DNA of 38,544 nt from an uncultured Planctomycetaceae bacterium. Lineage in GTDB: Bacteria; Planctomycetota; Planctomycetia; Pirellulales; Thermoguttaceae. This document shows, piece after piece, positions 32,687 through 38,544 of the stretch; within the stretch, counting starts at the first letter, position 1, and every line of letters starts with the position of its first letter. The position numbers were made by a program, and so were the translations under genes. The notes under the pieces are model-generated. The model made no database searches. It saw only the letters and a program-made list of their open reading frames with translations, and had not been told where the DNA came from. The DNA lies in NCBI GenBank assembly GCA_946408825.1, contig CAMJTU010000037.1:1-38544 (forward strand), read 5' to 3'.

Positions 32687-34768
32687 TCATTTCACGAAAC
32701 GCAGGAAGCATAGCGCGTGGGGCGGGATTGAAACTTTACCGTCTTCGATCTTAAGGGTTATTTCCTCCGGGACGACGGCGTTTTCGTTTCCGACGTCGTT
32801 GTAGGAATCGGCGGACGATCCCTGGAGAACGGTAGCTTTGATTTCCTCGGGGAGTTTGCCGACGAGCTTGTCGAAACGGAGGGCGGTCTGAGCGGCGTTC
32901 TCCGGGTCTTTATTGACGACGACGAGCGTGAATCTCTCCTTGGCGTCGTCGCAGGTAAGCGCGACGTCGATTTTCGGCGTCGATTGTTCGCCGTCCTTTA
33001 GAATCTCAGAGGCGAAATCGACAGGAAGATAGTTCTTTTCTAGCAGTTCGCCGTAGAGTTTGAAGACGTGGAAGGTCGTTCGTTTAACAATCCCTTCGGG
33101 ATAGACGTACAGCGCGCCGCGAACGTTGACGACGGGGGAGAAGCACGCCATGGTCACGTCCTCGCAGCGACGAAGGCACGAATTGAGGAAGCATGCCGAG
33201 AAGAGCGCGTCCGCCATCGTGTAAACGGAGTTGTCGTCGTTGAGTTTACGCGCTTCGAGATCGAGCGCCTTCGGATTGCCGATTCCGGGATGATGCCAGC
33301 CGCGAAGATTCCATTCGTCGAACGCTATTTTGATTCGCCCTCGGAATCCTGTTCGATCGAGCATGTCGATTGTGTGGAGCATGTCCAGTTCCGGACGCGT
33401 TGTGAGCATCATGCAGCGAATATACGGGGCGGGTTTTTTATCTTTGTCGATCCAACTCCAGTATCCGTGAATGGATACGTAGTCGAGTAAATGTCCGGCG
33501 GTTTTAAGAAGGGGAACCGTCCAGTTTTCGTTGGGAAGCGCGGCGGCGAGGAGTTTGATATTAGGATCTGTGTTGATCATGAGTTTGCTTGACTCACGAA
33601 CGAGCGGTCCCCATTCTTCGACCGTCTTGGCGCCCATTTCATGACCGCCCCAGTTTTCGTTTCCGACGCTCCAGTATTTAACGTTGAACGGTTCCGGATC
33701 GCCGTCGGCGATTCGTTTTCGACCATATTTGCCGACGTTTAGATTGCAATATTCGACCCAGTCGCTCATTTCTTCCGGCGTTCCCGTGCCCGCGTTCGTA
33801 CAGATATACGGTTCTGCGCCGATGAGACGGCACCACTTGACGTATTCCGCAGTGCCAAAAGTATTCGGGTCTTCGACGTGCCACGCTTTGTCGAAATACG
33901 GTTGACGCTCCGCGCCCGTTCCATAAATCCAATGATAAGCGGAGACGAAGCAGCCGCCGGGCCAGCGGACAATCGGGACGCGCAGTTCGCGAAGCGCCTC
34001 GACGACGTCCTTACGAAGACCGATTTCGTCGGCGAGGGGCGAGCCGGGCTCGAAGATTCCGCCGTAGACTTGTCGATGAAAGTGTTCGATGAACTGCCCG
34101 AGGATCATGGGGTTATATTCGACGGGCTGGGCGTCGTCGGGGAGGAGGACGTAATTGGCGCCGCCGGGAATTGACTCGTCTGTCTGGTAGAAATAATCGG
34201 CTTTGATATGTCCCCAGTCGCCGCCTGCTTTCTTGTCGAAAACGACGATTTTCGCCTTCCGCCCGAGAAACTCTTTGACGTTCCAAACGCGCGGTTCAAG
34301 TCCTTCGTGACCGACTCGCGACTGATTGAAGAGTCCCGTTTCTGTTTTAATCGTTTTCCCATCGACAATTAGACTTACGCCCGTCTCGCCGGGGAACGCG
34401 CCGCCGCCGATACGGAAGACGATATAGTCGCGTTCGATCGTAAATTCGGGGGACGTGAGCGTTCCCGTCGCGGCGTCGCCGTTAGGGACGAGCGTGTTGA
34501 CGAGTTTCTCGCCGCGATATCCGAAAACGGGTCCCATGCCGCCGAGTTTGTACCCCCAGACGGGCGCCGTTCCAAACGCGTCTCCTTCGACCGTCCAATC
34601 TCCATAGTCCTTTCCTTCAAAGTCGCCGATCATAATCGACGGTTTAGAAGGTTCTTTAGAAAAAGTCGAATCGACAACGATCGTCGACGCAAGGAACGCA
34701 GTAAGAAACAAAACGACAACGTGATAAAAATTTGCGGAAATGCGTGTCTTTCGGGGATGGCGTGACAT
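32687..34768 (-). CDS. Exported GH51-type alpha-L-arabinofuranosidase with N-terminal lectin-like module
   Basis: A 693-residue secreted enzyme. Residues 1 to about 37 are a long signal peptide. Residues 45-195 are a beta-sandwich module (IGDFEGKDYGDWTVEGDAFG) of the kind also found attached to GH32 enzymes. The GH51 TIM barrel follows (GQFIEHFHRQVYGGIFEPG, RWPGGCFVSAYHW), with the acid/base E371 in WSVGNENWGG and the nucleophile E485 in IAFDEWNL. A C-terminal beta domain ends the protein. It removes alpha-L-arabinofuranosyl side chains from arabinan, arabinoxylan or arabinogalactan. AGGAGAG precedes ATG 34768. It is the first gene of the GH51-GH127-GH5 cluster, so the promoter should lie just upstream. 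Confidence 0.93.
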   Translation of the reverse strand: MSRHPRKTRISANFYHVVVLFLTAFLASTIVVDSTFSKEPSKPSIMIGDFEGKDYGDWTVEGDAFGTAPVWGYKLGGMGPVFGYRGEKLVNTLVPNGDAATGTLTSPEFTIERDYIVFRIGGGAFPGETGVSLIVDGKTIKTETGLFNQSRVGHEGLEPRVWNVKEFLGRKAKIVVFDKKAGGDWGHIKADYFYQTDESIPGGANYVLLPDDAQPVEYNPMILGQFIEHFHRQVYGGIFEPGSPLADEIGLRKDVVEALRELRVPIVRWPGGCFVSAYHWIYGTGAERQPYFDKAWHVEDPNTFGTAEYVKWCRLIGAEPYICTNAGTGTPEEMSDWVEYCNLNVGKYGRKRIADGDPEPFNVKYWSVGNENWGGHEMGAKTVEEWGPLVRESSKLMINTDPNIKLLAAALPNENWTVPLLKTAGHLLDYVSIHGYWSWIDKDKKPAPYIRCMMLTTRPELDMLHTIDMLDRTGFRGRIKIAFDEWNLRGWHHPGIGNPKALDLEARKLNDDNSVYTMADALFSACFLNSCLRRCEDVTMACFSPVVNVRGALYVYPEGIVKRTTFHVFKLYGELLEKNYLPVDFASEILKDGEQSTPKIDVALTCDDAKERFTLVVVNKDPENAAQTALRFDKLVGKLPEEIKATVLQGSSADSYNDVGNENAVVPEEITLKIEDGKVSIPPHALCFLRFVK

Positions 34769-35194
34769 GGGTGTTATTCTCTCCTGCGCCGAACTCTGAA
34801 TGGGTTGAATGTCGACGACGATTGAACCGACGTGGAAGTCGAAGAATCGCCCGCTACGACGGAACGCGATAGAAACACGTTCTATTCTCGTCGAAACCGA
34901 CCCTTCGTCTGGATTGTATTTTTTCGATATGGCTCCGTCAAGACGCTGGGGAAGGGGGGAGAAGTTTCCTTTTACAGCGGGTTGCCGTAAGGTTTAAAAA
35001 AGGCGTCGATCGAAACGCAGGGCTGAATCGTCTCGACGTAGAAAGAGGGCGCTATATCTCTGTTAAGAACAATCGAGACGAGGAGGCGGTTCGTAGAAGA
35101 CTGATTCGATCACATCGGCGAGAAGCCGCGTCCTCCCCAAGAAAGACTTCTCAAATCGACCGTTGGATCATGAAGCGTTGTCACGCAAAGTCGT
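34769..35194. other. Intergenic, no gene seen
   Basis: 425 bases upstream of the GH51 gene. It should hold the promoter of the arabinosidase cluster. Only short, unsupported frames are present; no palindromic operator was noticed. Confidence 0.55.
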
Positions 35195-35548
35195 CTAAAT
35201 GTAATGGGACCAGATGAACAAACTGACAAAGCCCGAGAGCCAAGCGACAAGGTTCAACCTGCAAAGAATTTTTAAACGCTTCGTAACAAACGGCTTCTTG
35301 TGACATGCGAAGACGACGCATCCAAGAAGGGGCGAGACCCACACGAAAGATAAACAGGTAATTCCTGTTAACCACGCGGGAACGTAGAGGTGAAGATGAA
35401 AAGCGAGGTTGCCATAAAGGCGGGCAAGATCAATCCATGACGCCTGCAACGCTAAAGCGTTTATAATCAACGCGCATTTGAACAACAACTCCACATCTTT
35501 CACTCTGAAATGTTGAACCCTGTCTTCGAAATAGTCTTTATCTTCCAT
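35195..35548 (-). CDS. Small integral membrane protein, unknown function
   Basis: A 117-residue protein with a charged N-terminus (MEDKDYFEDRVQHFRVKDVE). Three hydrophobic segments follow, at about 22-40, 56-80 and 96-114, with the short basic loop KKPFVTKRLK between the second and third. It is not recognised as any family. GGAGAC lies just before ATG 35548, which supports real translation. It is encoded downstream of two exported flavodoxins on the same strand, 114 bases after the nearer one, so it could belong to the same transcript. Confidence 0.68.
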   Translation of the reverse strand: MEDKDYFEDRVQHFRVKDVELLFKCALIINALALQASWIDLARLYGNLAFHLHLYVPAWLTGITCLSFVWVSPLLGCVVFACHKKPFVTKRLKILCRLNLVAWLSGFVSLFIWSHYI

Positions 35549-35662
35549 GTTGTCTCCAAAGCGTCCCGTTGGACGACTTTACGCGGTAAGTTGTCACACG
35601 CAGATTGTCTCGAAAACGCGCATTGCTTTAAGAGACGGCGATTGGCGTTGTTTTCTGACGCG

Positions 35663-36391
35663 TTATTCTACAGGCGTTTCCGACGACGCCTCTGCGACGT
35701 TTGCGTCGGCCGTTTCTGGGGCTTCGTTCTCGTTTTCGTTGGGACGAAGCGTAAAACCGAGGCCTATCAACCATTGGTCAAGATCGGGAACGATTCGGTT
35801 CGAATCTTTTTGAACGTCTTCGCCCAAGAAAGATTCTCCCTTGAGAACTGTGCAGTAAGGGTAATATCTAGCGAGTTTAAAGTCAAATTTTGAGAGTCCG
35901 CTTCCTGAGTGCGTACTAAACGGAATAAGTTTTTTTCCTTGCAAATCGTTGTTTTCAAAGAACGTATACATGATCATCGGCCAATCGTTCCACCAGACGG
36001 GCGCGCCAAAGAAAATAACGTCGTATTGAGATAAATCAGGCGCAGGTTCGACGTACTCTGGACGCGCTTTAGCGTCTTGCTCTTTTTTGGCGATGTTTTC
36101 AAGTTGCCGATAAGGCGTATTGTATTTGTCAGCCTTGGGTTTGACTTCGAAAAGATCGGCTCCCGTTTTTTGAGCGATCATTTTTGCGACGATCGACGTG
36201 TTTCCTTCTGCGATATAGCCGACGTGGAGCTGTTCTCCCGCGCGCGAAAAATAGACGACGATCGATTTGTCGGTCGCAGCTACCCGAGGCTCTTCCTTAG
36301 TTTCTGGCGTCTGTTCTTTTGCGTGTTTATCGCATCCAAGGACTGTTAAGGTTGAAACAATCAAAAGAAGAACGATCAAGCGGGGGTTCAT
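35663..36391 (-). CDS. Flavodoxin-like lipoprotein
   Basis: A 242-residue flavodoxin-fold protein carrying a lipoprotein signal: residues 1-20 end in the lipobox VLGC. The flavodoxin domain begins SIVVYFSRAGEQ, where the FMN phosphate loop is normally found, and continues TGADLFEVKPKADKY, DVIFFGAPVWWNDWP and IPFSTHSGSGLS. These match the flavodoxin_4 type. The C-terminal 30 residues are acidic and disordered. Flavodoxins usually work in the cytoplasm, so anchoring one outside is unusual. AGGAG precedes ATG 36391 (a TTG six bases upstream is unlikely). It is the second of two paralogues on this strand, 210 bases after the other; a terminator separates them. Confidence 0.87.
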   Translation of the reverse strand: MNPRLIVLLLIVSTLTVLGCDKHAKEQTPETKEEPRVAATDKSIVVYFSRAGEQLHVGYIAEGNTSIVAKMIAQKTGADLFEVKPKADKYNTPYRQLENIAKKEQDAKARPEYVEPAPDLSQYDVIFFGAPVWWNDWPMIMYTFFENNDLQGKKLIPFSTHSGSGLSKFDFKLARYYPYCTVLKGESFLGEDVQKDSNRIVPDLDQWLIGLGFTLRPNENENEAPETADANVAEASSETPVE

Positions 36392-36504
36392 GGACAACTC
36401 CTAATCATAAACGGCGTCGTTGCGTAATTTCTCGTTTAAGTTCTCTTTGAAGAAGAGGCGCCGCCAACGTCTCCATTATACTGAAAACTTTACAGTACGC
36501 CTAC

Positions 36505-36540
36505 AAAAAAGAATGGACGCCGCAATAATGAACGGCGTCC
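36505..36540 (-). terminator. Terminator between the two flavodoxin genes
   Basis: GGACGCCG (36515-36522) pairs with CGGCGTCC (36533-36540) across a 10-nt loop. On the minus strand a T-rich run (TTCTTTTTT) follows. It ends the transcript of the upstream paralogue. Confidence 0.78.
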
Positions 36541-36600
36541 TAAAGCGATTGCGGAACGTAGAGTCCTCGAAGTAAACGGTTGTCGCCACGCTATGCGAAG

Positions 36601-37263
36601 TTATGGCAATTTCTTGGGTTCGGCAATCTTCTTTACCTTAATCTCGTCAAGCCACTTTGAAACGTTTTCAGCGGTCTTTTGACGATTCTTCTGCGCGACC
36701 GTTCCCGTTATGGCGAGTCCTTTCAAGATAGAACTTTTCGGACACGCTTTCTGGAGCTTTTTATCGAAGCCCGAAAGACCGCTTCCTTCGTGCGTGCAGA
36801 AGGGAGCGAGTTTTTTGCCCGAAAGATCGTTCTTCTCAAAGAACGTGTACATAACCATCGGCCAATCGCCCCACCATACGGGACCGCCGACAAAGATTGT
36901 GTCGTATTGTTTCAAATCGGGGACTTTGCCGGCGTATTCGGGCCTCGCCTTCTTGTTCATTTCCTTTTTTGCAAAGTCGGTAAGATCGTCATACTTTTTG
37001 GGATAGACGTCTTTCTTCGGTTTGATTTCGAAAAGATCGGCGCCCGTCTGAAGCGCTATTTCCTCGGCGACAAACGCCGTGTTGCCCTTTTTAACAACGC
37101 CGACGTTGTATTGTTCGCCCGCGCGTGAGAAGTACACGACGAGAACTTTCGACTGAGGTTTGGCAATTCGGGGCGGCGCGGGGACGTCGGCTTGTGCGAC
37201 GTCGCAACAAGTCGCTCCGAAGACGGCAAAAGCGGCTACGACAAAAGGAAGGAGGAATTTCAT
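36601..37263 (-). CDS. Exported flavodoxin-like protein
   Basis: A 220-residue paralogue of the neighbouring flavodoxin lipoprotein. The N-terminus is a signal peptide (MKFLLPFVVAAFAVFGATCC). A cysteine at residue 19 or 20 could be lipidated, but the lipobox is poor; cleavage after AQA (about 24-26) is the alternative. The domain carries VLVVYFSRAGEQ, TGADLFEIKPKKDVY, IFVGGPVWWGDWPMVMYTFFE and PFCTHEGSGLSGF, nearly the same order of motifs as the neighbour. GGAGAA precedes the ATG. Likely role: extracytoplasmic FMN-dependent electron transfer or quinone/flavin handling. This is inference from fold and location only. Confidence 0.88.
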   Translation of the reverse strand: MKFLLPFVVAAFAVFGATCCDVAQADVPAPPRIAKPQSKVLVVYFSRAGEQYNVGVVKKGNTAFVAEEIALQTGADLFEIKPKKDVYPKKYDDLTDFAKKEMNKKARPEYAGKVPDLKQYDTIFVGGPVWWGDWPMVMYTFFEKNDLSGKKLAPFCTHEGSGLSGFDKKLQKACPKSSILKGLAITGTVAQKNRQKTAENVSKWLDEIKVKKIAEPKKLP

Positions 37264-37329
37264 TTCGCTATTCTCCGAAGGAATTCAGAGTTTGAACGTC
37301 GTTTAGAAAGACGTGCAAACCCGATTTAG

Positions 37330-38136
37330 TCACTGGATGTTATCCTTTGATTTTGTCGAATCTTCGTCGAGTCCGCCGTATCGTCGCCGCCGTCTTTGAA
37401 ACGCTAGAATCGCTTCCTTCAGCGTTTCGGCGGTGAAGTCGGGCCATAAGAGGTCGGTGAACCATAATTCGGCGTAACTAAGCTGCCACAAGAGGTAATT
37501 GCTTAAGCGTAACTCGCCGCCTGTGCGAATGAAAAGATCCGGGTCAGGCGCCTCGCCGTCGTAAAGACGTGAAGCTATAAGTTTTTCACCGACAAGTTGT
37601 TCGACAGAATCGAGCCCCGCTGCGCGGAGCGCCGCGTCGCGCTTTTCGGGATCGACGAGGTCGCGCACGACGCTACGAATCGCGTCGACAATCTCTTGAC
37701 GCGCCCCGTAGTTAATAGCGAGCGCGAGCGTCAATCCCGTATTTGCGGCGGTCAAACGAAGCGTTTTCTCCATCTCATGAACCGTGTCCTCGGGGATACG
37801 GTCGCGGCGTCCGAGGACTTTAAGACGGATATTATTCTCCATGAAGGTCGGACGTTCTTCAATCATATATTTTTTGAGGAGCGCCCAGAGCGCGTCGAGT
37901 TCTTCCTGCGGACGCTTCCAGTTCTCGTTGGAGAAGCAATAGAGCGTCAGGCGCTCGACTCCGAAATCTTTAGCGGCGTCGAGTACGTCTCTAACGATCG
38001 CCGCGCCCCGAACATGACCTTCTTGCCGCGGCAGTCCCCTCAGACGCGCCCAACGACCGTTGCCGTCCATAACGATCGCGATATGACGTGGAATAGGTTC
38101 GCCGAGCGCGCTTGACGAATGAACAACTTCGTTCAT
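37330..38136 (-). CDS. uppS: Undecaprenyl diphosphate synthase (isoprenyl transferase)
   Basis: UppS (268 residues) condenses isopentenyl diphosphate onto farnesyl diphosphate to make the C55 lipid carrier for peptidoglycan and other envelope polymers. The catalytic aspartate is D24 in IVMDGNGRW. RGLPRQEGH, YCFSNENWKRP, AINYGARQEI, DLFIRTGGELRLSNYLLWQ and TDLLWPDF are signature segments. The long C-terminus ends in a charged tail. ATG 38136 is the start; the upstream TTG at 38148 is less likely. cdsA, which often follows uppS, is not adjacent; the exported flavodoxins are next instead. Confidence 0.96.
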   Translation of the reverse strand: MNEVVHSSSALGEPIPRHIAIVMDGNGRWARLRGLPRQEGHVRGAAIVRDVLDAAKDFGVERLTLYCFSNENWKRPQEELDALWALLKKYMIEERPTFMENNIRLKVLGRRDRIPEDTVHEMEKTLRLTAANTGLTLALAINYGARQEIVDAIRSVVRDLVDPEKRDAALRAAGLDSVEQLVGEKLIASRLYDGEAPDPDLFIRTGGELRLSNYLLWQLSYAELWFTDLLWPDFTAETLKEAILAFQRRRRRYGGLDEDSTKSKDNIQ

Positions 38137-38172
38137 GACAAATCTCAATGGGGTTATTGGAGTTAGTTAGAA

Positions 38173-38544
38173 TCAGTCAAAAGAACGAATCCAGATGTTT
38201 CTGAATCGAACGGGGCATCCGTGACCGCTTAGAACGATCGGTCCTTTACCCTTGGGATTGGGGCCGGGAAGATTGAAGTGGTTCGTCGAACCGTAAATTT
38301 CCGTGTTGTTCTGGATCATAATTCCGTTTTGAACGACCGTGACGCGGGGCGCTGCGATTTGTTCGTCTCCTTCGAACTTAGCCGGCGTGAAGAAAATATC
38401 GTAGGTCTGCCAGTTTCCGGCGGGCGTGCAGGCGTTGACAAGAGGCGGAGTCTGACCATAAACAGACCCGCAGGCGCCGTCGGGATAGTTGTTGACCTTG
38501 AAGGAGTCAAAAATTTGTATCTCATACGCGCCGAGGAGCGACAC
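38173..38544 (-). CDS. DUF1080 (3-keto-disaccharide hydrolase-type) protein, C-terminal part
   Basis: The last 123 codons of a gene that begins beyond the window edge. The segment shows the concanavalin-like DUF1080 fold: GAYEIQIFDS, a YPDGACGSVYGQTPP loop, PAGNWQTYDIFFTPAKF and VQNGIMIQNN. It ends with the typical GPIVLSGHGCPVRFRNIWIR. The domain is abundant in planctomycetes and related phyla and is annotated as a 3-keto-disaccharide hydrolase or sugar-binding domain. The N-terminus, and so any signal peptide, is not visible. It lies 36 bases before uppS on the same strand. Confidence 0.9.
   Translation of the reverse strand: MSLLGAYEIQIFDSFKVNNYPDGACGSVYGQTPPLVNACTPAGNWQTYDIFFTPAKFEGDEQIAAPRVTVVQNGIMIQNNTEIYGSTNHFNLPGPNPKGKGPIVLSGHGCPVRFRNIWIRSFD

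Overview
The window looks like chromosomal DNA of a planctomycete. The evidence is a DUF1559 protein with a pilin-type leader paired with a small lipoprotein, a bL25-Pth-bS6-SSB-bL9 operon whose bL9 carries an N-terminal extension, a Rho with a long disordered head, a DUF1080 protein, Tat-exported sugar-isomerase-like TIM barrels and many exported glycoside hydrolases. Base composition is mid-GC and CGTC/GACG words are very frequent on both strands, which also produces many long antisense ORFs that are not genes. The lineage below phylum cannot be fixed from the sequence alone.

Layout. 1-1650: the 3' part of a tRNA-Met gene with its terminator, followed by a small phage-tail-like remnant: a tail-completion-like gene broken by an 11-bp insertion, a two-TM membrane protein, and a tape-measure-like fragment with 28-residue repeats. 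1850-6730: alanine dehydrogenase with a structured leader, then on the minus strand a YbjN-like protein, a small lipoprotein, a stand-alone GlmU-type uridylyltransferase and Rho. 6728-8119 is 1.4 kb without a convincing gene. 8120-11464: ScpB and a tandem pair of sugar-isomerase-like proteins, one Tat-exported and one cytosolic. 11591-15130: the ribosomal/ssb/pth operon on the minus strand, with promoter and terminator candidates at its ends. 15561-19924: a strong promoter leading into a structured candidate ncRNA or leader, a fused AMMECR1-Memo protein and a secreted GH106-like glycosidase.

20108-20468 is tmRNA (tag ANNQMAMAA). It is followed on the minus strand by the lipoprotein/DUF1559 pair, and on the plus strand by an LpxL-type acyltransferase and two identical tRNA-Asn genes. 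24925-27229 holds an SDR oxidoreductase and glutamate dehydrogenase (minus). 27640-28744 holds a diadenylate cyclase and tRNA-Lys (plus). 28847-34768 is a minus-strand GH51-GH127-GH5 cluster that reads as an arabinose-containing glycan degradation operon. 35195-37263 holds a small membrane protein and two exported flavodoxin paralogues. 37330-38544 holds undecaprenyl diphosphate synthase and the 3' end of a DUF1080 gene that runs off the window.

Functionally the region mixes housekeeping genes (translation, ribosome rescue, Rho, ScpB, cell-envelope precursors, c-di-AMP synthesis) with a secreted plant-polysaccharide toolkit and two ammonia-linked dehydrogenases, consistent with a heterotroph feeding on complex glycans. 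The least explained items are the candidate ncRNA at 15596-15806, the AMMECR1-Memo fusion, the exported flavodoxins, the phage remnant and the ald leader. No CRISPR array, insertion sequence or intact prophage was seen.
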